Assembly (NCBI RefSeq): GCF_003574315.2
Contig: NZ_AP025739.1
Coordinates: 3,348,001 to 3,412,000 of the forward strand
Source of the DNA: Capsulimonas corticalis
GTDB taxonomy: Bacteria; Armatimonadota; Armatimonadia; Armatimonadales; Capsulimonadaceae
Length of the DNA: 64,000 nt
Direction: 5' to 3'
Numbering within the stretch: the stretch's first letter is position 1; each line of letters begins with the position of its first letter. The notes under the pieces are model-generated. The model saw only the letters and a list, made by a program, of their open reading frames with translations. It ran no database searches and had not been told where the DNA came from. This document shows, piece after piece, positions 31,836-40,092 of this stretch. Made by a program: the position numbers and the translations under genes.

Positions 31836-33304
31836 TTGGCGTTGACCGGCATTTCCAGAGCGAATTTCGAGACCTTGACGTGGTTCGGGATCTCGATCGG
31901 ATACTTGCCGTCGAAGCAGGCGCGGCAGAATTTGTCCTTGTGGATGCCGATGGCGCGCGTCAGGCCGTCTAGGCTCATGAAGCCCAGGCTCGTCGCGCCG
32001 ATTAGCTGGCGGATCTCTTCCACGGTGTGGCGATAAGCGACGAGGTCTTCCTGGTTCGCCATGTCGATGCCATAGAAGCAGGGGAACTGCACGGGCGGCG
32101 CGGTGATGCGGACATGGACCTCGGACGCGCCGGCGTCGAACAGACGCTTGACGATCTGTCCGGTGGTGGTGCCTCGGACGATGCTGTCGTCGACCATCAC
32201 GACCCGCTTGCCGGCGAGCGCTTCCTTGATCGGCATCAGCTTCATGCGAACGCCGGCCTCGCGCATGCGCTGGTCGGGCTGAATAAACGTGCGTCCGATG
32301 TAGCGGTTCTTGACGACGCCTTCGCCGTACGGAATGCCGCTCGCTTCGGCGAAGCCGATCGCGGCCGGCGTGGCGCCGTCGGGAATGGGCATGACCATGT
32401 GGGCGCCGGGGCAGGGATGCTCTTTCGCCAGCTCATGGCCCATGCGCCGGCGGGCGTCGTGCAGGCCGCGTCCGTACATGGTGCTGTCGGGGCGCGCGAA
32501 GTAGATGAACTCCAGCAGACACGTCGCGTGACGCTCCTGCTTCACGGCCTGCCGCTCGCGGAAGCCGTGCTTGTCGATGATGATCATCTCGCCCGGCTCG
32601 ATCTCGCGCACGTACTGGGCGCCGATGGTGTTGAGCGCGCACGTTTCGGAGGCGACGACGTAGTGTTTGTTGTCGAGCAGACCCAGGCAGAGCGGGCGGA
32701 CGCCGTGGGGATCGCGGATCGCGATCAGCGTATCTTCGGTGAGGATACAGACCGAGTAGGCGCCGCGCAGGCGGGTCATGGTGTGCGCGATCGCGTCCTC
32801 CAGCGTTTTGTCCTGCTGGGTGGCGATCATGCGGGCGATCACTTCGCTGTCGTTGGTGGTCTCGAAGACAACCCCCTGCGCCTCCATCTCGGCGCGCAGT
32901 TCTTCAGTGTTGATGAGGTTCCCATTGTGCGCGACGGCCACGCTGCCGTCGCCCCACGCGCAGTGCAGCGGCTGGGCGTTACGAAGAATACTGGATCCGG
33001 TGGTGGAGTAGCGGGTGTGTCCAATGGCGATGTAGCCCTGGAGCTGGGAGAGAACGCGCTCGTCAAAGATCTGATTGACGAGGCCCATCTCCTTATACCA
33101 TTTGAGGTGTTCGCCGTCCGACACCATCATGCCGGCGGATTCCTGGCCGCGATGCTGGAGCGCGAACAGGCCAAAGTAAGTGAGTCGCGCGACATCGACA
33201 TCCGGAGCATAGATGCCGAACACTCCGCATTCTTCCTTTGGCGTGTCATCTTCGTCACGCGCGGCGGCCGTCGCGAGCATCAGGGCGTCGTCATCAAACT
33301 TCAT
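31832..33304 (-). CDS. purF: Amidophosphoribosyltransferase PurF
   Basis: A 490-residue enzyme for the first step of purine synthesis, PRPP plus glutamine to phosphoribosylamine. The N-terminal glutaminase starts after a 25-residue propeptide at Cys26 in EECGVFGIY, as in the Bacillus-type enzyme. The PRPP loop is VVMVDDSIVRGTTTGQ. Cysteines in HATCLLEF and FCRACFDGKYP fit the iron-sulfur cluster of that type. I chose ATG 33304 over an in-frame TTG at 33313. It overlaps plsY and lies downstream of purL with a 58 bp inverted repeat between them. Confidence 0.96.
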   Translation of the reverse strand: MKFDDDALMLATAAARDEDDTPKEECGVFGIYAPDVDVARLTYFGLFALQHRGQESAGMMVSDGEHLKWYKEMGLVNQIFDERVLSQLQGYIAIGHTRYSTTGSSILRNAQPLHCAWGDGSVAVAHNGNLINTEELRAEMEAQGVVFETTNDSEVIARMIATQQDKTLEDAIAHTMTRLRGAYSVCILTEDTLIAIRDPHGVRPLCLGLLDNKHYVVASETCALNTIGAQYVREIEPGEMIIIDKHGFRERQAVKQERHATCLLEFIYFARPDSTMYGRGLHDARRRMGHELAKEHPCPGAHMVMPIPDGATPAAIGFAEASGIPYGEGVVKNRYIGRTFIQPDQRMREAGVRMKLMPIKEALAGKRVVMVDDSIVRGTTTGQIVKRLFDAGASEVHVRITAPPVQFPCFYGIDMANQEDLVAYRHTVEEIRQLIGATSLGFMSLDGLTRAIGIHKDKFCRACFDGKYPIEIPNHVKVSKFALEMPVNAK

Positions 33305-33479
33305 TGTTTCCAAGAGTGCTGAAATCCTACGGTCGGTACGAGAACAGGCCGGGGCCTGAAATTGGTGCGGTGATCACCGCCGAGATCGGCATATGAAAAA
33401 TCCGCCCCTTTAGTGTACCCCATGAGACCCGGTCGGAGTCCCGTGATTCTGCGAGAAAGCGAATCTGGTGGCGCGAGCC

Positions 33480-33644
33480 CTCCCTTGCAAACCCACCCCG
33501 GCGCTTCGCGCCACCCCTCCCGCCGACGGGAAGGGTTATTTCGGAGTGTGCTATCGCAGGCGACCTTCGTAAGAACATGTCTTCCAAACCCTTCCCGTCG
33601 GCGGGAGGGGTGGCGCGAAGCGCCGGGGTGGGTTTGCAAGGGAG
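33480..33644. repeat. 58 bp perfect inverted repeat between purL and purF
   Basis: The arms at 33480-33537 and 33587-33644 are exactly complementary over 58 bp, starting CTCCCTTGCAAACCC, with a 49 bp centre. It accounts for most of the 373 bp gap between purL and purF. The sequence just after it (GGGTGAGGGCC near 33661) echoes the CTCACCC doublet family. Confidence 0.9.
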
Positions 33645-33677
33645 AGGAACCAGAAGCGCCGGGTGAGGGCCTCTCTC

Positions 33678-35888
33678 CTAAACCGCCCCCGCCGCCAGCA
33701 GGTTCGGGATCGCGTCTTCGAACCGACGCTGAAGCGCTTTCACTTCGGCGTCGATGACAGTCGTGTCGCCATGGCGGACCGTCAGACGGGTTCCGCCGAC
33801 GGCGCCGAGTTCGTCCAAGTCGAGGTGGTGCGTGGTGGCGAGCGTCAGCAGGGCGTCCACGCGCTCGGGGGCGGCGCTCAGCAGGATGCTCGCGGTGCGC
33901 TCGCCGAAGAGGAGGCGGGCGTCGGCGGGAGCGGAGACTTCCGCGCCGCGCTCGGCGGAGAAGCAGCATTCGGCGAGGGCGACGGCCAGGCCGCCGTCGG
34001 AGAGGTCATGGGCCGATTGGAGAAGACCCAGGCTGATCGCTTCGCGAACGAAGGTCTGCACGGCGCGCTCGCTGGAAAGGTCCAGCGCGGGCGGCTTGCC
34101 GACTTCGAGGTTGTGGATCGCCGCCAGGTACTCGCTGCCGCCCAGAGTGGCTTCGCCGAGGGACAAGAGGAAGATCTTGTCGCCGTTGGCCTTGAAGCCC
34201 AGGGTCAGGCGCTTCTCGGATTCTTCGATCAGGCCGACCATGCCGATGGTCGGGGTGGGGAAGATCGCCCGCTCGGGCGTCTCATTGTAGAAGGAGACGT
34301 TGCCGGAAATGACCGGAGTGCCCAGCGCTTCGCAGGCGTCGGCGAGTCCTTCGACGGCGCGGCGGAAGGTCCAGAAGTTGTCGGCCTTTTCCGGGTTCGC
34401 GAAGTTTAGGCAGTCGGTGACGGCGAGCGGGGTCGCGCCGACGCAGCTCAGATTGCGCGCCGCTTCGGCGACGGCGATCTGGGCGCCGATGTACGGATCC
34501 AGATAACAGTAGCGCGGGTTGCAGTCCGTGGTGAGCGCGATGGCCTTATTCGTCTCGCGGATACGGATCACGGCGGCGTCGGCGTCGCCGGGGAGCACCG
34601 TGGTCTGTGTCTGCACCATTGAGTCGTACTGGTCGTAGACCCAGCGCTTGGAGGCGATGGACGGCGTGCCGAGCAGCGTCAGCAGCGCGTCGGTGTAGCT
34701 GGCGGGCTCGGGGAAGCTCGTCAGGTCCGCGCCCTGGACCTCGCTGATGTAAGTGGGTTCGCTCGCGGCGAGGGTGTAGGTCGGGCAATCGTCGGTGAGC
34801 GATTTGGACGGCACATCGGCCGCGACCACGCCGTTGTCCAGAATGACTACGCGTCCGGTGTCGGTCACTTCGCCGACGACGACGGCGTTCAGTCCCCACT
34901 TATGGAAGACTGCGGCGACTTCGTCCTCGTGCCCCTTCTCGATGACGGCCAGCATGCGCTCCTGCGATTCCGATAGCATGATCTCATACGGCGTCATGGT
35001 GGCTTCGCGCAGCGGAACCTTGCGGACATCGATCGTCATGCCCAGGCCCGCCTTCGCGGACATTTCGGTGGTCGAACAGGTCAGGCCCGCCGCGCCCATG
35101 TCCTGAATGCCGACGACATAGCCCGTCGCCAGCGCTTCCAGCGTCGCTTCAATCAGCAGTTTTTCCTGGAACGGATCGCCCATCTGGACATTCGGGCGCT
35201 TGCTTTCGCTGTCAGGCCCCAGCTCCACGGAGGCGAAGGTCGCGCCGTGAATGCCGTCGCGTCCCGTCGCCGATCCCATGAACATGACGGGATTGCCAAC
35301 GCCCGCGCCGGCCGCCGAGGCGATCTTGTCCAGCGGGACGATGCCGGCGGACATGGCGTTGACGAGCGGGTTGCCCGTATAGCTCGGGTGAAAGTAGATC
35401 TCGCCGCCGACCGTCGGAACGCCGACGCAGTTGCCGTAGTGCGAGATGCCGCCGACCACATGCTCAAACAGATAGCGCGTGCGGGCGTCGGCGTCGAGCG
35501 GCCCGAAGCGCAGGGAGTTCAGATTGGCGATCGGCCGGGCGCCCATTGTGAAGATATCGCGTAGGATGCCGCCGACACCGGTGGCCGCCCCCTGGAACGG
35601 CTCCACCGCGCTCGGATGGTTATGCGATTCCATCTTCATGACGATGCCGATATTATCGCCAATATCGATCACGCCGGCGTTCTCGACCGCGCCCGTATCC
35701 ATGGCTTCCTGATACTTCTTGAACAAGCGCAGGACGGGCCGCGAATACTTATATCCGCAGTGCTCGGACCACATCACGGCATACATGCCGATCTCGACAA
35801 TGTTCGGGTCGCGCCCCAGCGTTTTCACGATCTCGGCGTACTCGCCATCGTTTAAGCCCATCTCGCGATAAATCTTTGGATCAGTCAT
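33678..35888 (-). CDS. purL: Phosphoribosylformylglycinamidine synthase subunit PurL
   Basis: A 736-residue small-type PurL, which needs PurQ and PurS to form FGAM from FGAR, ATP and glutamine. MYAVMWSEHCGYKYSRPVLR carries the catalytic His43. GDNIGIVMKMESHNHPSAVE and FGALSDGxAQ-like AHDLSDGGLAVALAECCFSA give the two halves of the pseudo-dimeric ATP-binding fold. purS and purQ are 13 kb away in the same direction. TATAAT lies six bases before the ATG and no Shine-Dalgarno sequence is present, suggesting a leaderless message. Confidence 0.96.
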   Translation of the reverse strand: MTDPKIYREMGLNDGEYAEIVKTLGRDPNIVEIGMYAVMWSEHCGYKYSRPVLRLFKKYQEAMDTGAVENAGVIDIGDNIGIVMKMESHNHPSAVEPFQGAATGVGGILRDIFTMGARPIANLNSLRFGPLDADARTRYLFEHVVGGISHYGNCVGVPTVGGEIYFHPSYTGNPLVNAMSAGIVPLDKIASAAGAGVGNPVMFMGSATGRDGIHGATFASVELGPDSESKRPNVQMGDPFQEKLLIEATLEALATGYVVGIQDMGAAGLTCSTTEMSAKAGLGMTIDVRKVPLREATMTPYEIMLSESQERMLAVIEKGHEDEVAAVFHKWGLNAVVVGEVTDTGRVVILDNGVVAADVPSKSLTDDCPTYTLAASEPTYISEVQGADLTSFPEPASYTDALLTLLGTPSIASKRWVYDQYDSMVQTQTTVLPGDADAAVIRIRETNKAIALTTDCNPRYCYLDPYIGAQIAVAEAARNLSCVGATPLAVTDCLNFANPEKADNFWTFRRAVEGLADACEALGTPVISGNVSFYNETPERAIFPTPTIGMVGLIEESEKRLTLGFKANGDKIFLLSLGEATLGGSEYLAAIHNLEVGKPPALDLSSERAVQTFVREAISLGLLQSAHDLSDGGLAVALAECCFSAERGAEVSAPADARLLFGERTASILLSAAPERVDALLTLATTHHLDLDELGAVGGTRLTVRHGDTTVIDAEVKALQRRFEDAIPNLLAAGAV

Positions 35889-35894
35889 GCCGTT

Positions 35895-35900
35895 ATTATA
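35895..35900 (-). promoter_or_regulatory. Candidate -10 box for a leaderless purL transcript
   Basis: TATAAT on the minus strand is separated from the purL ATG by six bases, the spacing at which transcription would begin at the A of ATG. No clear -35 hexamer is seen. The tetR gene at 2593 has the same TATAAT-N6-ATG layout. Confidence 0.5.
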
Positions 35901-35934
35901 CCTGCAACGGATGGCCTCTTAGGTGCGAATAGAA

Positions 35935-36108
35935 CGCCGGCGGTTGAAACCGCGCCTGCAAGAGCGCAGAAACCCACCTTCGTGGGTTACTTAATCCTTG
36001 ACGGCGCCGCCTGATGATAGGCATTCTGTTAAGCGGTATCGTGGCTGAATATGTAACCCACGAAGGTGGGTTTCTGCGCTCTTGCAGGCGCGGTTTTAAC
36101 CGCCGGCG
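35935..36108. repeat. 56 bp near-perfect inverted repeat upstream of purL
   Basis: Arms at 35935-35990 and 36053-36108 (starting CGCCGGCGGTTGAAACC) match over 56 bp with one mismatch around a 62 bp centre. The arms themselves contain small palindromes (AACCCACCTTCGTGGGTT). It lies between the divergent purL and NHL genes and includes no gene. The rest of the 35889-36260 gap holds only AT-rich promoter-like sequence near 36130-36200. Confidence 0.9.
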
Positions 36109-36260
36109 CTTTCTTGTATTCAATTGGCAGGGTGATTTTTGACAACAAAATAAGTGAGAATGCTCTCTAGACGGCTCCTCCCAATTCGTGATAAAGTAAC
36201 ATACGCATTTGGAACGCGGCGTAGCGCCGCTGCTGGGTCTGTCGAAGAGGAGCACCGGGA

Positions 36261-37337
36261 TTGAAACCAATATCGTTCGCTGAGAATTGTGAAACGACGG
36301 CAGAATACACGCGGCGGCAGTTGCTGGCGCGGACGATTGTCGCCGCCTTCGGCTTCTCCGTCGCTGGCCGGGCGCTGGCCGCCGAGACCGTTCAGACGGG
36401 GCAGTCGCCCAATATTGTTTTAGGTGAAGGCGATCATCGCTATCAATGGATTCCGGACTGGCTGACGCCGCCGTCCGGGCTTCTCTGGGGCGATACGCAG
36501 GGGCTGGCGCAGGACAGCGCCGGGCGGATCTATGTTTCGCATACCGTCCATCCCGACTCTCAGAGCGGTGACGCCATTGTTGTGTTCGACAAGAACGGCA
36601 AGTTTCTGATGTCGTGGGGCGCGCAGTTTCGCGGGGGCGGGCATGGGTTGGACGTGCGCAAAGAAGGAAGCCATGAGTTTCTTTATCACTGCGACACCCA
36701 GCACAAGACCGTCACGAAGACCCATTTGAACGGCGATGTCGTCTGGCAAAAGGGCGCGCCCACCGAAGCGGGCGTCTACAAAGACGGCAGCCCGTTTACG
36801 CCCACCAATATCGCCTTCAGCCCCGACGGCGGCTTCTATGTCGCGGACGGCTACGGCTCGAACTGGATCCATCAATACGATGCGCGCGCCGAATATGTCC
36901 GCACCTTCGGCGGTCTGGGGATCGAGCCGGGCAAGCTGCATCAGCCGCACGGCCTCTGGCTCGACACGCGATCCTCCGACCCGCTGCTCGTGGTGGCGGA
37001 CCGCGCGAACCATCGCATGCAGTACTTCACGCCGGACGGCAAGCACGTCAAGTTCGTGACGGACGGCATGCGTCAGCCCTGCCACTTCAAAACGCGCGGC
37101 GACGAAATGCTGGTCCCCGATCTCGACAGCGTCGTGACGATTGTCGATCGGAACAACAAGGTCATCACGCATCTGGGCGACGGCTACCCGTCCGACCTGC
37201 GCGGCGCGCCGCGCTCGGCGTTTATTCCCGGTAAATTCATCCATCCCCATACGGCGATCTATCTGCACAACGGCGATATCCTCGTCGCGGAATGGGTGCC
37301 GATCGGGCGGATTACGCTGCTGCGTAAGATGGCGTAG
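36261..37337 (+). CDS. Exported NHL-repeat six-bladed beta-propeller protein
   Basis: A 358-residue protein starting at a TTG with GAGGAG eight bases upstream. The N-terminus has TRRQLLARTIVAAFGFSVAG, a twin-arginine-like signal ending ALAAE. The body is NHL repeats: GLAQDSAGRIYVSHTV, NIAFSPDGGFYVADGY, GLWLDTRSSDPLLVVADRAN and HPHTAIYLHNGDILVAEWVP. Such propellers in Planctomycetota-like bacteria are often annotated peptidyl-alpha-hydroxyglycine lyase-like or 6-bladed propeller proteins. It precedes the DUF1549 and DUF1501 genes in the same direction, with a repeat between. Confidence 0.85.
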   Translation: MKPISFAENCETTAEYTRRQLLARTIVAAFGFSVAGRALAAETVQTGQSPNIVLGEGDHRYQWIPDWLTPPSGLLWGDTQGLAQDSAGRIYVSHTVHPDSQSGDAIVVFDKNGKFLMSWGAQFRGGGHGLDVRKEGSHEFLYHCDTQHKTVTKTHLNGDVVWQKGAPTEAGVYKDGSPFTPTNIAFSPDGGFYVADGYGSNWIHQYDARAEYVRTFGGLGIEPGKLHQPHGLWLDTRSSDPLLVVADRANHRMQYFTPDGKHVKFVTDGMRQPCHFKTRGDEMLVPDLDSVVTIVDRNNKVITHLGDGYPSDLRGAPRSAFIPGKFIHPHTAIYLHNGDILVAEWVPIGRITLLRKMA

Positions 37338-37342
37338 GATTT

Positions 37343-37505
37343 GGGCCCTCACCCCCTCCACCCGCAAGCGGGTACCCGGCTCTCCCGAAATTGGGAGAGG
37401 GGAGCCAGATTTAAGATTGAGATTTTGAATCTGAATGAGATCTTAAAACAAAAACTCTGGCTCCCCTTCTCCCAGAATTGGGAGAAGGGGCTGGGGGATG
37501 AGGGC
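37343..37505. repeat. Intergenic CTCACCC/CTCTCCC doublet repeat, second copy
   Basis: The right arm, AAAACTCTGGCTCCCC... (37451-37504), matches the complement of the left arm of the repeat at 8860-9005 over about 54 bp with few differences. The left arm starts GGGCCCTCACCCC and holds CTCTCCCGAAATTGGGAGAG. The centre is AT-rich, as in the other copy. Confidence 0.8.
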
Positions 37506-37522
37506 CATTCTTCAACAAAATT

Positions 37523-40081
37523 ATGAACCAGCCAAAACATCTCAAAACCACGCCTCATCATTTCAAAGCCGTCGCGCTCGCGACCGCTGGCTTGCTGTCG
37601 CTGGTCGCGTGGGCGGCGACCGCTGCGCCGCCGGCGCCCTCCGCGATTCCGGTCCGGCCGCTGGATCCCGTGGAGGCCAAGAGCGTCAGTTACAATAAGC
37701 AGATCAAGCCGCTGCTGGGGCTGCGCTGTGCATCGTGCCATGGGGCGTCGTCGCCTTCTTCGGGCTTAAGCGTGATGTCGGTCGCGTCGCTGCTCAAGGG
37801 CGGCGCGCGCGGGCCGGCGATTGTCGCGGGCAAACCCGATGCGAGCCTGCTGGTGCAGTATGTGCGCGGAATTAAGTCGCCGCGTATGCCGATCGGGAAC
37901 GGCGCGCTTTCGGTCGATGAGATCCATTTGATTCGTGAGTGGATTTTGGCGGGGGCGCATGACGATAGCGCCGACAAAACGGGCAAGACCGTCGTGGATG
38001 AGGGGGTGATCGATCCCTCGGCGCCATTGGAGGATGAGTCGGGGCTGACGCTGGCGGAGATCCGCGCCAAGCATCTCGCACGCCTTCCCGCGCCGCCGCG
38101 TATCCCTGGCGTGTCGGCGCCGACGTTTAACCCCATCGATAATTTTATCGCCGCCAAGTGGCGTGAGATGAAATTCCCGACGCCTCCCGTGTGCGACGAC
38201 GCGGCGTTCGTCCGCCGCGCGTATCTCGATGTCGTAGGCATGATTCCGACGGAATCCCAGGCAAGCGCTTTTATCGCGGACAAGACGCCGGACAAGCGCG
38301 CCAAATTGGTGGATACGCTGCTGGCGCGGGACGACGACTACGCCGCCGCATGGCTGCCGTGGTGGGAGGACGCGCTGGCGTCCAACGGCTCGCATCAGGG
38401 CGGAACGGGAACGCGGCCGAATTTGGAGAAGTGGCTGACGACGAATCTTAAGGTCAATCGTCCTTATGACGAGATGGCCGCCGAGCTGATCGATCCTAAC
38501 ACGCCCTCGCCGACCGCCGCGATGACCAGGGGCTGGATCCGTAACGACGACCATGTGGAGACGACACAGAGCGCCGCCTATGTGGCGCAGGTCTTTCTAG
38601 GGACGGGCGTCAAATGCGCGAGCTGCCACAACCACTTCCTGAACCCGGAGTGGACCCAGCGCAAGTTCATGGGCTATGCATCGTACTTTGCGCCCAAGGA
38701 CGTGGAGGTGATCCGCTGCGAGGTGCATGAGGGCGACTTCGTTCCGCCGACCTTCCTGTTCAATCAGCCCGCCGCCCGGAGCGCGGCGATGCACATCCCG
38801 TCGGACTTGGACAACCGTCTGAAACAGGTCTCGCGGCTGGTGGTGGATCCGCAAAACCCGCGCTTCGCCAAGTGCATCGTCAATCGTCTCTGGAAGCGCT
38901 ATCTCGGGCTGGGGCTGGTGGAGCCGGCGGACGATTTCCGGGCCGAAGGCAACGCGCCCAGCCATCCGCAGCTTCTGAACTGGCTGGCCGATGACTTTAT
39001 GCGGCATGGCTACGATCTTAAGCATACCATTCGGTTGATCCTGACGAGCCGCACCTACCAATTGCGCTACGATCCCACGGTCGCCGATACTTACAGCGCC
39101 TCGTCGCCGGACAAGCCGCGCTATGTGCGTTCGCCCAGCCTGCGGCGTCTCACGGAGGAGCAGCTACTCGACAGCGTCAACGTGATGATGGGAAATAAAG
39201 ATGCGCCCCGCGCCGCGTATGACGAAGACTCGACGGCGCTGACGCGGGCGCTTGGCCGCTCGGCCTCGCGCAACGAAATCTCGACGTCTCGCTCCGACGA
39301 TGTCGCCGTGGTGCAGGCGCTGGAGCTGCTGAACGGCGAGGAGTACAGCAGTCGGGTGACGAGCGGCGCCTTCGCCCGGACCATGTCCCAGGAACGCGAT
39401 CCCGCCCAGATCGCCGGACGCGCCTACTGGTCGGCCTACAGCCGGCCGCCGACGTCGCAAGAGCTGTCCGTCGCCAAGAAATTTCTGCGCGCCGAAATCG
39501 CATCGTCGGACGCGCCGTCCAAACCCGTGATCGAAAACGTCTGGTTCGACAGCGCGCCGCCCTCCGGGACAATGCCGGCCGATCCATGGACGCCAGCGCC
39601 GGAAATGCCCTTCTTCGGCAAGGCGTCGCATACAGTCCCGCTGGCGGACGGCCCGCACGAGCAGCACTTCGTGGACGCCAAGCCGGCGCTGACGCTTAAT
39701 AACGGCGACCAGTTATTCGCCTACGTTTATATCGATCCCGCGCATCCTCCGCGTGAGCTGATGCTGCAATGGAATGACGGCAACTGGGAGCACCGCGCCT
39801 ACTGGGGCGAGAACTTGATCGACTACGGCGCGTCCGGATCCGCCGCCCGGCATGAGATGGGCGCCTTGCCGCCGGCGGGGCAGTGGGTGCGGCTGGCGGT
39901 CCCCGCAGACAAGGTGGGGCTCGGAACAGCCGCGCAGATCGGCGGCATGTCCTTCGATCAGGTCGGCGGCCGCGTTTACTTCAACCGCGCCGGCGTCATC
40001 CCTGCGGTCAAACCGCATCCCGCGATTGTCGATATGGTCTGGGCGCTCACATCGTCGCCCGAATTTCAATACATTCACTGA
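37523..40081 (+). CDS. PSCyt/DUF1549/DUF1553 domain protein
   Basis: An 852-residue exported protein. A signal peptide (LATAGLLSLVAWAATAA) is followed by a planctomycete cytochrome-like domain with CASCH at residues 69-73, then DUF1549 (about 200-400) containing a second CASCH at 365-369, and DUF1553 (about 415-680) with PRFAKCIVNRLWKRYLGLGL. The CxxCH motifs would bind haem. The last 170 residues are a beta-rich extension. These proteins occur next to DUF1501 genes, mostly in Planctomycetota and Verrucomicrobiota, and are linked to polysaccharide breakdown; the activity is unproven. Confidence 0.93.
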   Translation: MNQPKHLKTTPHHFKAVALATAGLLSLVAWAATAAPPAPSAIPVRPLDPVEAKSVSYNKQIKPLLGLRCASCHGASSPSSGLSVMSVASLLKGGARGPAIVAGKPDASLLVQYVRGIKSPRMPIGNGALSVDEIHLIREWILAGAHDDSADKTGKTVVDEGVIDPSAPLEDESGLTLAEIRAKHLARLPAPPRIPGVSAPTFNPIDNFIAAKWREMKFPTPPVCDDAAFVRRAYLDVVGMIPTESQASAFIADKTPDKRAKLVDTLLARDDDYAAAWLPWWEDALASNGSHQGGTGTRPNLEKWLTTNLKVNRPYDEMAAELIDPNTPSPTAAMTRGWIRNDDHVETTQSAAYVAQVFLGTGVKCASCHNHFLNPEWTQRKFMGYASYFAPKDVEVIRCEVHEGDFVPPTFLFNQPAARSAAMHIPSDLDNRLKQVSRLVVDPQNPRFAKCIVNRLWKRYLGLGLVEPADDFRAEGNAPSHPQLLNWLADDFMRHGYDLKHTIRLILTSRTYQLRYDPTVADTYSASSPDKPRYVRSPSLRRLTEEQLLDSVNVMMGNKDAPRAAYDEDSTALTRALGRSASRNEISTSRSDDVAVVQALELLNGEEYSSRVTSGAFARTMSQERDPAQIAGRAYWSAYSRPPTSQELSVAKKFLRAEIASSDAPSKPVIENVWFDSAPPSGTMPADPWTPAPEMPFFGKASHTVPLADGPHEQHFVDAKPALTLNNGDQLFAYVYIDPAHPPRELMLQWNDGNWEHRAYWGENLIDYGASGSAARHEMGALPPAGQWVRLAVPADKVGLGTAAQIGGMSFDQVGGRVYFNRAGVIPAVKPHPAIVDMVWALTSSPEFQYIH

Positions 40082-40092
40082 GGCGCAGAATC

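Noticed and set aside
32027-33322. Plus-strand open frame of 431 codons
   Set aside because: Antisense to purF, whose catalytic Cys, PRPP loop and Fe-S cysteines are all present.
39883-40092. Upstream extension of the DUF1501 frame
   Set aside because: It overlaps the end of the DUF1549/1553 gene and would bury the twin-arginine signal; the ATG at 40093 is preceded by GAGGCG.
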